64,000 nucleotides of DNA. Origin: Marsupella aquatica (Eukaryota > Marchantiophyta). Below are positions 42,601-54,420 of this stretch, piece after piece (within the stretch, counting starts at the first letter, position 1; each line of letters opens with the position of its first letter). Location of the stretch: the NCBI GenBank assembly GCA_973895155.1, contig OZ316899.1:16678001-16742000 (forward strand), read 5' to 3'. The position numbers were made by a program, and so were the translations under genes. A model generated the notes under the pieces. That model was not told the DNA's origin. It did no database searches and saw nothing but the letters and a program-made list of their open reading frames with translations.

Positions 42601-44926
42601 ACTCATGACATAGGCATAAGCAACAACATCAAACACAAGAAATCACAATTCCCCATCAAAACCCTCACTATCATCAGCGGCTCTCACAAAACCCCAATTA
42701 AAACATACTCAAAAGCGTCAACCCAAAAGAGAAAAAAGTATCAAACCAAAAACAATCTTGCAATCTGCTGTGCAATGAACCAACAACACCCACAAAGTTT
42801 AAGACAACAATCTGTAAACAATTTCCAAAGCTCACGACGATGTTGACTCCCACCACAAAGATGACACTTGAACTGCCCCTTTACTCGTAGTTATGCCTTG
42901 CTTATATGTCAACTCCTCAACGATCTCCCTCTCATAGTGATCACGCCTTTCAACCCTCCTCCCTCGATATATATTTTTGCCTTGCCTCCCTTTAAGCTCT
43001 GCCACGGCTTGCCTCTTGGAATGCAGAAGTCAAGGACTTATGACAATCTTACGTGGTAAATGGTTTCTTGCACCGCTTTGAACCAAGGACCAAAGCGATT
43101 GCAGATTCACAAATGATTATATGTTGTTGTACTCGTCCTCTCTCCTTCTATTGGATTGCATTTTGTTACGGTAAGTAGGTACGCTAGAAAAGGGTCGCAC
43201 TAAATGCACTGAAAAAGTTTAGGGTTTACTTCCCCAGATTATATTTGATTACATAAAGCGCTAAACACTTATATCTTGAAGTAACTAATTAGAGATCCAC
43301 AAGGTGTTTAGTCATGAACATATGTAAACACTGATAATTATGTGAATGATGTTACAGACAATAGTAGGCACAGATTATCTTATGGTAATAAAAAATGATT
43401 GCTAGTCATTTTAAAATGACACGATGACTATTCAGTCATTATTTCCCGTAAGAAAATACAGGTATGGATTGTTACTAGTGAGGAAAGCATGGCAATGTTG
43501 TCGACATGAATCCCCTTAACGCCATCCTTCTTGTAGCCGTTCTTCCCGGACTTGTTCCCAAAATATTCCTCCAATAACTCAACAAACACTTCTTCATTTG
43601 TGACCTCTTTCTGAATCCTTCCCACATTGGGCAAGCCACGGACATTGTGGAAATGATCAACATCCTTCACAAACTCATCAACTGTCCACTCTTTTGGTGA
43701 GGGGACCTTTACAGGACTCTTACCATGGGACTTTGGTGGTAGCTTGTGAGACTTTCTAGGCATTTCAAAAGACATGCCTGTTGCCTAGCTTGAGTTCTCC
43801 GAGTTGAGCCTCGCTCCAAGGTTTGGCAACAAACTATTTGGGCGCAACCCGCACTATACAACTTTGTTTGAGTCACTTGAAAGCATGCTACTCTAGGCTT
43901 AGAGTCCCCTATATCTCCCTTGCGCCTGAATCAAGACACGGGAATGTGAGTTCAATGTCATCTCATTTGGAAAGATTGACTATTTGCCTAAATCCGTGGC
44001 CTAGATCATAAAAGACAATCATTCAGATTGACTGTTTGCGTAATATGTGGCCTAGATCATAAAAGACATTCAATAAACAAGTGGGGAATAAAGAAATTAA
44101 AGGTAATCAAAGCAACTTTCCAAGTGAAGACTGGTGTAGCAAACTTTGAGTTGTCAATTCCCAAAATTGTAGCTCACATGCATCTTCAACTTCTCCATTA
44201 CGCAAACAAGAACGCAAAAAGTTCCAAAGATTCAAATGCATGCAAAAAAACTTCCTACACCACAATGCAACATTCTTCCCTCCCCCTTTTCCTCCCCTGC
44301 TACCTAATCAAGGATTACAATGTTGCGGTCTTCTCCAACTAGCAACAAATTGCGCAACATTCAAACATGACTATGAATTGCAAAGTTCATTCAACGCGAT
44401 AAAGCAAAAATAGTGCAACAGAAAGGAAGTGAGCACTTCGCGCCCAAACAATGCTATGGTTTGGATCTTCCTTCTAGCATAAATGGTCAAGATCCAACAA
44501 TGCTACTCCCTCAACCACCACCATTGATCTTCATTGCCACCACAACACGGTTTGGATTTTTCCTTGCAGATTTGAAGCGAGTTTGCCCTGGTCTCCTCAC
44601 GTTGATTACACCACATTTTGATTTGAGTGACCCAAAACTCAACTGCCCCAAAATGGTTACTATAGTAGAAATGGCAAAACAAGAAACAAAGACCGCAACA
44701 GAAATAAAAAACATAGATGAAATTGATTATGGAGAAATTGATAAGGGAGCATAATTGACCAATCTTGGGAGGCTACAACTCAATTAGATAATGACCATGC
44801 TTATCAACCGTTTCTCTCCTTCATCTAAATCAAAATTCACAACATAGATTTCATTTTTACAATTCTCCATTGACGAACAGTTCCAACTACTTGAATTGAG
44901 AACCAATAACAATTGAATATAAATTA
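39641..44926. other. Long unassigned, gene-poor stretch
   Basis: Only short, uncorroborated frames on both strands. A second hairpin of the LTR type (GTTCCGGCGGCGGAAC) is at 39,902-39,917, so LTR material may extend to about 40.0 kb. AT-rich non-coding sequence dominates 41-44.9 kb. The best protein-like frame is listed separately (43,428-43,775). A single TTTAGGGTTTA lies at 43,217. Confidence 0.4.
43428..43775 (-). CDS. Hypothetical N-terminal exon
   Basis: An ATG at 43,775 opens 115 codons: a basic Ser/Pro/Lys start (KSHKLPPKSHGKSPVK), then a more globular WTVDEFVKDVDHFHNVRG and VFVELLEEYFGNKSG. The last 20 residues are probably intron read-through, since GTAACA after MLSSL could be a donor. 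No family recognised, and no partner exon identified. Confidence 0.3.
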   Translation of the reverse strand: MSFEMPRKSHKLPPKSHGKSPVKVPSPKEWTVDEFVKDVDHFHNVRGLPNVGRIQKEVTNEEVFVELLEEYFGNKSGKNGYKKDGVKGIHVDNIAMLSSLVTIHTCIFLREIMTE

Positions 44927-45475
44927 TGGCTATGAACACAATCGAAAGCTTCATTTCCAGGCACTGAATGCAGATGGTTCTAATTACCTTTCTTGGTCCC
45001 TGGATATAGAGGCACGTCTTGCATCCAAAAACCTCCAAGACACCATACTAACGGATGTTGGACCTACCTTACAGCAAAAAGCTTAGGCTGTAATTCTAAT
45101 AAGACATCACTTGGCGGATTCCCTGAAAAGGCAATATATGAATGAGTATAACCCCTGCATCTTATAGGATGAACTCCCAATCACGGTTTGATCATACACC
45201 GGACCATTTTCCTTCCAGCATCATGACATGATTGGGTAAATCTTTGAGTTCAAGATCACAAAACAATCGCTGATTACAAGAGTAAATTGTTCCGCATTGT
45301 CTCCCAACTGTCCATATGCGGACAACCAGTGGGAGACAACGAGCAGATAGAAAAACCTTGTCTACATTTCACTCCACCAACCTGATCCTGTCCACACAAT
45401 ATATATTGCAACATGTTCACAAAGTACTCTGAGCTTATAGCACATATGCTATTAGCCAAAAAATACCAGATTTTC
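44927..45475 (+). pseudogene. Copia-2, 5' part: gag fragment
   Basis: From ATG 44,927, after a 1-base frameshift near 44,947, the plus strand reads KLHFQALNADGSNYLSWSLD and LTDVGPTLQQKA, with stops and shifts after that. It aligns with KLHFPALLADGNNYLTWSID and LTLQQKAKAVFLL of the intact copia gag on the other strand. Further on RKTLSTFHSTN aligns with DKTLSTFPEAN. The homology runs to about 45,470. The rest of the same element resumes at about 50,520, on the other side of Copia-1. Confidence 0.75.
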
Positions 45476-48400
45476 AGGGGGAGCACGAACTCACCTTCGG
45501 TTTGGTGAGTAGTGGCTTACCAGTATTCTTGCGGATGTGGTTTATGATGTTTCGAAGCCATAGCGCTTCTCTTGTTGCTTCGTAAAGAGCTATTACTTCT
45601 GAATGATTGGACGATGTGGTAGTCAAGGTTTGTTTTGTACTGCGCCATGATATTGCTGTGTTGCCTTGCAAGAAGACATAACCAGTCTGAGATTTCGAGT
45701 CATGCGGATCGGATAGATATCCAGCGTCCGCGTATCCTTGCAGTTCATCCGGGTTATCATTGGCGAAATACAGGCCCATATCCATGGAGCCTTGAAGATA
45801 ACGAAATAGTCGTTTGATGCCGTTCCAGTGGCGAATAGTAGGTTGGGCGCTATGTCGTGCCAAGAGACTCACTGCAAATGAAATGTCGGGACGGGTGTTG
45901 TTCGCCAGATAGAGGAGAGCTCCGATTGCAGATAAATAAGGCTTGTCTGCATCAAGAAGTGATTCATTTTCTTGTCTCCTTCTAAACATATCTTTAGTGG
46001 TGTCCAGGGATCGCATCTCCATGGGAGTCGAGACTGAGTAAGCATTCTGCATGTTAAACTGTCGAAGAATTTTCTTTGTGTAAGTTGATTGACTAATAAA
46101 CATACCTTGTGGCAGGTGGTCGAACTGTAGACCGAGGCAATACGTCGGTTCTCCCAGTTCTTTCATTTCGAAGATGCCCTTCATTGTATTAATAGTCTGC
46201 TTTAATAGCTTGGGGGTGCCGAACAGATTGACGTCATCAACATATAGTGCTAATATCACGAACTCAGGTGCTAGGTGTTTTATAAAAATGCAAGGGGCGA
46301 GGTCGTCATTTATAAAGCCAAGAGTCTGCATCTTAGTTTTGAATGTCTGATACCAGATGCGTCCGCTCTGTTTCAGTCCGTTTATTGATTTAAGGACTTG
46401 CACAGCAAATGCCTGCTGTCCAGTCCCATATTTACCTGGGTACTGGAGTGGTTCTTTGAGTGTGTTGCCACTGCTCAACACTAGGCCTTTAATGTCATCA
46501 TCAGGGACAATCTGTCGAAGTCCCGACTTCATGTCCTGACTTAGGGTATGTATATTCTTCCCCTGGATGTGCTCTACCACTCTTTCGAGCAATTCCTTTG
46601 GAGCTTTCATATATATTTCGGAGTCTAAGACTCCATATAGGTACGCAGTTACCACGTCCATGAGTATGTTTTTGAGTTTATGCTTTCTTGAAAAAGATAT
46701 TAAGTACCTAAAGGTAGTTACATCCATAACTGGCGAATAGGTTAAATCGTAATCCCTTCCAGGGATTTGGGTGTAGCCTTTCGCTACAAGCCTTGCTCGA
46801 TATCTTATGACATCTCCTTGGGCATTGCGTTTTCTAACGAATATAAAACGACTATCTGTATAGTCATTCTTTGGTTGTACAACCTTAACTGGGCCGAATA
46901 CTTGTCTTTTGATTAATGCGTCCATTTCTGTATTGATAGCCTCTCTCCACTGTGGCCAATCGGGCCTTTTCTGTGCTTCTTTGATTGTATAGGGATCAGG
47001 TGTATCATTTGAGATGGATTGGGCTATATGATAAGCAAACTGCTCGTCTATTATTGTGTTTGATCGAGCATAAATGTGTCCTGTGTGTGTGTATTGAATA
47101 GACATTTCTTCATTATCTGGTGCCCTCTTTTTCTCTGGTTCGATACTGACCAGATTAAATGTGGTTTCAGTATTTACCGTTTGTGTACGTCTCTGGCGAG
47201 GGCGAGAATCAGTGGATCCTAGTGGGCGTCCTCTCTTCGCCTTAGGTAAGGTTTCCTTTGCTTGAGTTGGCAGCAGCTGAATCCGAGCTGGGGTATTGAC
47301 TGCTTCAACATGTGATCTGGTCACATTTGCTGCGTCATTGAAAGCGTCAGGAATCTTTTCCAACATTTCGTGGAGATGTAATAAGCGCCTTACCTCCTCG
47401 TCTGCACTTTGAGTTCTTGGATCTTGATTGAGTAGATTTCTGCTATTCCAATTGAGCTGTACTGGTGTTATGTCGTGTGATGTAGTTGGCGCCTTAAGTA
47501 ATGAGGGGAAAATTTCCTCATAGAAATGGCAGTCAGCGTGTCTTGCTTTAAATACATCAGCTGTGCTAGGTTCCAGATAGCGGATAATAGACGAGGAGTC
47601 ATGGCCAATATAAATACCTTCTCTCCTCTGTGGGCCAAGTTTGGATCGATGTGGCCCAAGGATGGGTACCATCACTTTACATCCGAATACTCTAATGTGT
47701 GAAAGGTCAGGGGGTAAACCGAATGCAAGGTGATGAGGGGTTTTAGTATTAAATGCTGACGGCCGATACTTAAGCAAAGTTGTTGCATGGAGGACAGCGT
47801 GTCCCCATGCTGAAGGTGGTAGTTTAGAGTTCAATAGAAGTGGCCTTGTTATCATTTGAATCCTTTTTATGACTGACTCTGCTATGCCGTTCTGGAAATG
47901 GACGTAAGGAACTGAGTATTCAATGTCGATCCCCGCTGTCATACAGAAGTCGTCAAATGCTCTGGAGGTAAATTCCCCTGCCCCGTCCACTCGCAATTTC
48001 TTAATTGGACAATCTGGGAATTGTACTCGAAGTTTTAATAAGTTGGCTAAGATTCTGGCAAAGACCAGGTTACGAGTAGAAATTAATGAAACGTGGAGCC
48101 ATTTAGTTGAAGAGTCTATAATGGCTAAAAAATATCTGAAAGGCCCACTTGGAGGGTGTATTGGCCCGCAGACATCAGCATTTAGACGTTCCAGGAATTT
48201 AGGGATAGTATAGATGGTCTTTTGTGTAGCTGGGCGTGTACTCAGCTTCCCCTGAGAACATGCAAGACATTGCTTATGATTTATAGATGGATGCACTCCT
48301 TTAGGGATTCCTCGTGAGTCCTTGATGATGCGACGGTACATATTTATTCCCGGGTGCCCCAGTCGACAGTGCCAGAGGTATGTAAGATTATTTGATTCTG

Positions 48401-49847
48401 CTGTGGCATAGTTCGCTGTTATTGGGGCTGCATATAAACCCGGGGGTATTAGAGGTAGTATCTCTTTGATTTGAATTCCATCTGTGGTCATGGCTACTAT
48501 TTGCAAAGTAGGTTTCTGCTGGATCATTGCTGTGCGGAGTTGATAATTATTAGCAACAACGTCTTTGAAGCTAATCAAATTTCGAGTAGCTTTTGGTGCA
48601 AAGATAGCTGCTTCGATGTTAATGAATGTTCCTTGGGGAAATTTGACAGTAGCCTTTCCTGTTCCTTCCTCAATCTTATTCGTACCTGATATGGTTGTCA
48701 TTATCCTGGCAGATGGAGTGATATCTTGGAAATAACTCCTATCTTTTAGGATAGTGTGGGATGTCCCACTATCAATGATACCTAAATTGGGATCGTTGGA
48801 GGAGGGATATGGTGGCTCTTCTGTCACCAGATGAGCTTCAGCGTTGGATTGGTCTATCGTATCATTTTCTTCTCGATAAGATGGTAGCTCCTCTTCCAAT
48901 TCCATATAGTTGCCATCTGGATTTTGCTTTAACTTAGCTCTTGCTTCTGAGTGCCTCTTAGCCGCTTGGTCAGAAGCCCAGCAGTCTTTCTTTAGGTGGC
49001 CAATTTTTCCACATCTATAACACATTCGGTCTTCTCGTGTGTTGTCAGATGATTGGGCGTGACCTCTGCCGCGTCCTCTTCCTCTACCCCGGCCACGGCT
49101 TCTGCTGCCTCGACCTCTGGTATTTTCATACTGATTTCCCCTTCCACTATAATTTGAGTTGCGACCTCGTCCTCTATATCCACCTCTTTGTGTACCCCGG
49201 CCTCTTATATTTCGTTGTTGGTCTTCTGGGGCATTGTAATTAATTTCTGGTTTCTGTGGTATAGGTGCAGTGCCTGGTGGTCGTTTCCTTGCATTCTGTA
49301 TAGAGACAATTTGTTGTTTCTCCTCTACTAGGAGATGTGCAATTAAGTTAGAATAAGTTGTGAATTGCATATTCCTGTATTGAGTTCCCAAGGCGATGTT
49401 GGCCTCTGGGAAAGTACTCAACGTTTTATCGATTTTGTCTAAGTCTGCAACTGGGTGGCCACACATCTCCAATTGAGATGTAATACGAAATAGAGAACTA
49501 TTATAATTTGCTATAGAAGTATGATCCATGACACGTAGATTAAACCAATCCCTGCGGGCTTCTGGGAGCCAGACCTCTCGCATATGGTCAAATCGAGCTT
49601 TTAATTTGTCCCATAATAGACAGGGATTAAGATCACTCATATATTGTGTCTTCAGTGATGGTGTCAAATGCTGTCTAAGTAGAAATACAGCTTTGGCCTT
49701 CTGTTGCAATGTTAAATTGTCATCAGTAATTAATGTATCCTCTAGTTGTATTGATGCGAAGTAGGTCTCTACATCTATTGACCAGGTTAAGTAATTATTG
49801 CCATCTGCCAATAGGGCTGGAAAGTGTAATTTCTCCAGGGTGGCCAT
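45474..49847 (-). CDS. Copia-1: near-complete Ty1/copia Gag-Pol polyprotein
   Basis: One open frame of 1,457 codons from the ATG at 49,847. Order: gag (UBN2-type, residues 1-200), RGRG-rich linker, zinc knuckle CYRCGKIGHLKKDC (about 275), protease GIIDSGTSHTIL (about 357), integrase with HCRLGHPG and CLACSQGK (zinc), NADVCGP, LRVDGAGEF and NGIAESVIKR (D, D, E). Reverse transcriptase follows, with RLVAKGYTQIPGRDY and LALYVDDVNLFG (about 1,200), then RNase H (GYADAGYLSD about 1,372; TTTSSNHSEVIALYEA). Gag, protease, integrase and RT motifs look intact. The end is not: RNase H stops after KPLLTKPK and 12 foreign residues follow. The EDNxxC and the final KHI..xFF blocks are missing, and so is the 3' LTR. 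It lies inside Copia-2 in reverse orientation. Confidence 0.93.
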   Translation of the reverse strand: MATLEKLHFPALLADGNNYLTWSIDVETYFASIQLEDTLITDDNLTLQQKAKAVFLLRQHLTPSLKTQYMSDLNPCLLWDKLKARFDHMREVWLPEARRDWFNLRVMDHTSIANYNSSLFRITSQLEMCGHPVADLDKIDKTLSTFPEANIALGTQYRNMQFTTYSNLIAHLLVEEKQQIVSIQNARKRPPGTAPIPQKPEINYNAPEDQQRNIRGRGTQRGGYRGRGRNSNYSGRGNQYENTRGRGSRSRGRGRGRGRGRGHAQSSDNTREDRMCYRCGKIGHLKKDCWASDQAAKRHSEARAKLKQNPDGNYMELEEELPSYREENDTIDQSNAEAHLVTEEPPYPSSNDPNLGIIDSGTSHTILKDRSYFQDITPSARIMTTISGTNKIEEGTGKATVKFPQGTFINIEAAIFAPKATRNLISFKDVVANNYQLRTAMIQQKPTLQIVAMTTDGIQIKEILPLIPPGLYAAPITANYATAESNNLTYLWHCRLGHPGINMYRRIIKDSRGIPKGVHPSINHKQCLACSQGKLSTRPATQKTIYTIPKFLERLNADVCGPIHPPSGPFRYFLAIIDSSTKWLHVSLISTRNLVFARILANLLKLRVQFPDCPIKKLRVDGAGEFTSRAFDDFCMTAGIDIEYSVPYVHFQNGIAESVIKRIQMITRPLLLNSKLPPSAWGHAVLHATTLLKYRPSAFNTKTPHHLAFGLPPDLSHIRVFGCKVMVPILGPHRSKLGPQRREGIYIGHDSSSIIRYLEPSTADVFKARHADCHFYEEIFPSLLKAPTTSHDITPVQLNWNSRNLLNQDPRTQSADEEVRRLLHLHEMLEKIPDAFNDAANVTRSHVEAVNTPARIQLLPTQAKETLPKAKRGRPLGSTDSRPRQRRTQTVNTETTFNLVSIEPEKKRAPDNEEMSIQYTHTGHIYARSNTIIDEQFAYHIAQSISNDTPDPYTIKEAQKRPDWPQWREAINTEMDALIKRQVFGPVKVVQPKNDYTDSRFIFVRKRNAQGDVIRYRARLVAKGYTQIPGRDYDLTYSPVMDVTTFRYLISFSRKHKLKNILMDVVTAYLYGVLDSEIYMKAPKELLERVVEHIQGKNIHTLSQDMKSGLRQIVPDDDIKGLVLSSGNTLKEPLQYPGKYGTGQQAFAVQVLKSINGLKQSGRIWYQTFKTKMQTLGFINDDLAPCIFIKHLAPEFVILALYVDDVNLFGTPKLLKQTINTMKGIFEMKELGEPTYCLGLQFDHLPQGMFISQSTYTKKILRQFNMQNAYSVSTPMEMRSLDTTKDMFRRRQENESLLDADKPYLSAIGALLYLANNTRPDISFAVSLLARHSAQPTIRHWNGIKRLFRYLQGSMDMGLYFANDNPDELQGYADAGYLSDPHDSKSQTGYVFLQGNTAISWRSTKQTLTTTSSNHSEVIALYEATREALWLRNIINHIRKNTGKPLLTKPKVSSCSP

Positions 49848-50284
49848 AGTATCTCAAATCTGTAACAAATCACTGTCCGCGTTCTGATTAATATCAAATC
49901 TATGTCGTTCTCAATTACTTCAATCACTCGTGCCTTTTTATCCACGGGATTTTCCTTGGCGATAAAAGAAACTCAGGATTTCCGTGGCGGAACAATAAGA
50001 TATAAAAAAAAATTGAGTCGAATTTGAACGGGAAAACACTATTTCAAAGTGATTCATGCCTCTCCGATAGTGTCACTAATCAATTATATACGGATTGTGT
50101 GTTTTCCGTAAGGATTCGTGGACTATTCAGAGGATCCGAAGTTTAAATTATGGTGTGATTTGAATCGGTGGCAGTTACTGATGTGGGGTGGGGCTAAAAA
50201 CGCAACATTGGAAGTCAATTTCTTTGTCTGAAAGCCGTACTCCAATTATCCTACCTTAACTCCAAACTGAAAAAAAATTTAGAT
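49848..50284 (-). other. Copia-1 untranslated leader
   Basis: Between the primer-binding site and the gag ATG. AT-rich, no ORF; contains short inverted stretches that could fold in the RNA. Confidence 0.6.
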
Positions 50285-50513
50285 GCTATCGCGCTGATAA
50301 CGTGTTGTGTGACAATGGAGAGACTTGCAACTCGCTATTGTGTTCCATTATGGGTGTGACTTATATAGTCACCATAGGGTTACATGTTGGGGTTGGTGTT
50401 AACCCATGTTACCCCTTCAGGATAGGGTTAGGGGTTAACCATGGTCTAGAGTAAATGGTTACAACATTATTACAATATACTAAAGAAAGACCACCAGGGA
50501 CCCTTCCCCCACA
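50285..50513 (-). mobile_element. Copia-1 5' LTR and primer-binding site
   Basis: On the minus strand the LTR starts TGTGGGGGAAGGG at 50,513 and ends CACACAACA at 50,303 (211 bp, TG...CA). GACTATATAAGTC (about 50,371-50,359) is a likely TATA box. Directly after it comes CGTTATCAGCGCG (50,302-50,290), fitting the half-tRNA-iMet type primer-binding site of copia elements. Confidence 0.75.
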
Positions 50514-50519
50514 GCCCAA

Positions 50520-53500
50520 TACAGAGATTCACTTCACAACACACCAAATAACATAGAATACATATGGGAACTCATCTCGAGGAAGAGGCATTTATAGGGG
50601 CAAGGGAATTTTTGGGGAAGAGGGGGCTACACACCAAAAGTTGGTAGAAGATCAACCTTTGGAGGCAGGGGCCGTTGGAAGATTGAGATACAACAACTCC
50701 AGGAATCCCTGGAGGAGAGGCTCTGAATATCAACAACAGAGAAACCAAGACCAAGAAAATTCTATCACATGCTACCAATGCGGAAGCAAAGGGCATACAC
50801 AGAAGGTATGCCGAGCACCTGCCCATTTAGTAGCACTTTATAAGAAAAGTCTAGTGCCACCTGAATTTAAAACCCATGGTGCCTTTCTTGAATCTACTAA
50901 GATATTACTTGAGATTCACTTAGTAACTGAGTCATCTACTGTTGATGACCCGGATTTCTGCATAGTAGACAGCGGGACATCCCACACCATCCTGCGCAAC
51001 AGAAAATACTTTAGTAAAATAACACCTTCCCAGAGGAGAGTTACAACAATTATGGGACAACACCAACTTGAGGAAGGACATGGCCCCACCATAGCAATTC
51101 TCTTGAGAGGCACAACTATACATATAAAAACAACAATTTATGCCCCAAAGGCCACGAGGAACCTCCTCAATTTCAAGGATATACGGGCCAACAACCTGCA
51201 TATACACACAAACATTATCAATTCATAGGAAGTGATACACATTATTACTAAGACCCCCATTGGAAATGATATAAGAGAAACCCTAACAGCCTACCCATTG
51301 TAATACCATGCCACAAAAACACAGAGTTACCATATTGTAACACAACCACACTCAACTATAGAAATATGGCATTGGAGACTGGGCCACCCTGGCACCAATA
51401 TGTTCCACAAAATAATCAAAGACACACAAGGGATACCAAATACTGTGCATCCAAGATCCCTGAAGGATCCATGCTTGGCCTGTTCTCAAGGCAAGATGAT
51501 CACAAGGCCATCCCCAACCACAACAGAAAAACAAATACCAAATTTCTTGGAGAGGCTCTATGCTGACATGTGTGGCCCAATTGACCCCCCCAGTGGCCCA
51601 TTCTGATTTTTCTTAGTCATCATTGACGCATCTTTGAAGTGGTCACAAGTAACTTTGTCAACTTGGAACTTAGTCTTTTCAAGGATACTGGCACATATTT
51701 TAAATTGAAAGCACAGTTTCCAGATAACCCAATTAGAACTCTCACAGTTGATAATGTTGTGAGTTCACATCTCAAACATTTGAGGCTTTTTGCACATCGG
51801 CTGGGATTGACGTGCAATTAATACCCAGTGGCCCATGTGCACTTTCAAAATGGGATTGTTGAATCTTTAATAAAAAGGCTATAGATGATAGTTGGCTTCT
51901 ATTAATGCAAACTAACCTACCCACATCTGCATGGGGCCACACTATATTGCATGCAACAACGTTACTTCTCTACCGCCCTTCCGCATTCAACACCAACACA
52001 CCCCACCACCTTGCCTTTGGGATTCTCCCAGATGTATCTCACCTGAGGAAATTTGGTTGCCAAGTACTGGTACCAATACTGGGGCCCAAACGTACAAAAA
52101 TGGGACCCAAGAGACAAAAAGGCATATACATTGGTTTTGAGTCTACTGCTATCATTCAATATTTGGAACCAACAAACAACAGACATTTTTAAAGCACGAT
52201 TTGCAGACTGCCATTATTATGAAGCCATCTTCCCTATGCTAACTTCAAATAAGGGATCGACTAGGATTAACACAACTGAATTACAATGGCAACTCTGGAT
52301 TCTGGAATGACCCCTGGACAAATCAGGCTGATACAAACGTCCAAAGGATCATACACCTTACAAGAATAATGGAACAACTACCAGATTCATTTGCCAATGC
52401 CACAAAAGTGATGAGATCACATATCCCAGCCGCCAACACCCCCTCGAGAATACAACTTGTCAGCCAACAGGCTTCCTACACAGCGCCAAGGGCAATGAGG
52501 GGACGACCTCTAGGGGCTCCTAATATGCAACCAAGACAAAAAAAGAGCTACTGTTCCTGCTCATACCCCGAGTGTACCAATGGAGATTCCCAAACCTGCA
52601 AATACAACTAGCGATGGGAGAGACAAGATTGCCATCAATTACAATATTACAGGTAAATTTGGGATAGAACTAACTTTACCAGACCAATCCTTTGCCTTTC
52701 AAATATCCCAGGAAATGGTGAAGGACTTACCAGATCCTACAACAATAGCAGAGGCCAGGAACCAAACAGACTGGCCTCAGTGAGAGGCCGCTATAAACTC
52801 TAAATTAGATTTTTTGATCTTGCGATAGGTCTTTGGATCAATCAGTATTGCGCCCTTAGAAGGGTTTCACCCAGATCCCGGGACTATGACCTGACTTATT
52901 CCCCTGTGATGGACAGTATAACCTATAGATATCTAATTGCTTTTTCAAACCAGATGTCACCGACTATCCATGCATCAGATGGATATAGTTACCGCCTACC
53001 TTTACGGCCACCTGGATACTATCATTCACATGGAAGCTCTACCAGAACTTATTCACTATGTGGATTACCACACCCAGGGGGAGAACATGCAAAACAAGAA
53101 ACATATGATATATGGCTGACGGCCCTTTTGACCATACAAATCAAACTGTGCTACACACAACATCCAGAACAATTGCACTGAAAGCTTCTACAAAGCAAAT
53201 AATTGATAAAAAGACTCTTACAACCCGGATCCGATTTGCTGTCCACGGACTTCACTCCATGTACGGGCTGAAGCAAAGTGGACAAACCTGGTACAAGCGG
53301 TTCAAAATAGAAATGCTGTCCATGGGATATACAAATCCTGACATTGCACCATGCATGTTTATTAAACAAGAAGACAATGAGTTTATTATAGTTGCCATCT
53401 ACGTTGATGACCTTAATTTGTTTGGAACCAGCAAGATAATGCTAGAAATAATTCAATTACTCAAGCGTGTGTTCGAAATGAGAGACTTAGCGCAGACTAC

Positions 53501-54420
53501 ATTCTGCCTCTGACTGCAGGTCAAGCATTTATCTGATGGAATCCTTCTCCACCAATTGACCTACACATGCAAAGTTCTGAAGCAATTTAATATGAATACA
53601 ACAAAGCCGGTGAAATCACCCATGGACCTTCGCTTGCTGGACAAAGATAAAGACATGTTCAGAAAGAGAGCAGAGAATGAGCTACTACTTGGCTCTAAGA
53701 AACCATACATGTCGGCCATCAGGGCGTTGATGTACTTATCTAACCGAACCCCTCCTGATATTGCATTTGTTGTGAACTTGCTGGCATGCCACAGCTCCCA
53801 GCCAACAATCAGGCACTGGAATGGTGTGAAAGAGTGCTGTGTCACCTTTGTTGCACAATGGATTTGGGATCATACTTCCTTGCAAAAGCAGAACATCAGC
53901 TGACGGGCTACGCAATTGCTGATGCCAAATCCCAAACACTGTACATTTTCCTAATGGGTCCTATAGCCATCTCATGGAAGAGCACAAAGCAAACACTGAC
54001 CACTACATCTTCCAATCACTCTAAAATCATTGCTCTATACAAAGCAAGTAGTGAACGCATGTGGCTGCAAAACATGATGGACCACATTTTGGAGCATACA
54101 GGTATGCACAAACTAACTTTACCATAAATGATTTTTGAGGACAATGGGCCATGCATGGAACAGATTGCTACAGGATTTATCAAAGGGGAACGGACAATGC
54201 ACATCCCACCCAAATTCTTTTTTGCCCATGAGCAGTAGGGCAAGCCGGGGGGCAAGCATATCGATGTGCAATGGATCCCAAGCTAGCTTAACTGCACTGA
54301 CCTCCTCATGAAATCCTTCTCACCATCCCTCCATACCAAATTAACAGATTCAATTGGAATGCGTAGTCTTCCCTCTGTGATGCAAGCTGTAAATTGAAGA
54401 CAAAAACTGAAAGCATAAAT
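50520..54420 (+). pseudogene. Copia-2, main part: decayed gag end and pol
   Basis: Fragments in all three plus frames together follow copia order. Zinc knuckle CYQCGSKGHTQKVC (about 50,770); protease CIVDSGTSHTIL (about 50,960); integrase zinc WHWRLGHPG and CLACSQGK (51,365-51,495); core YADMCGPIDPPSGPF; HATTLLLYRPSAFNT; RT fragment DYDLTYSPVMD (52,885) and YVDDLNLFG (53,400). RNase H residues QTLTTTSSNHSKIIALY and MIFEDNGPC follow, then FIKGERTMHIPPKFFF (to 54,220). Stops replace residues kept in Copia-1, for example TGA for Arg after SGPF (51,604), TGA for Trp after WPQ (52,781) and TGA for Gly after TFCL (53,511). It supplies the RNase H end that Copia-1 lacks. The first third of gag is at 44.9-45.5 kb. 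Confidence 0.85.

Noticed and set aside
42580-42846. Lys/Thr/Gln-rich 88-codon frame
   Set aside because: AT-rich low-complexity composition with no neighbour or homolog in the window.
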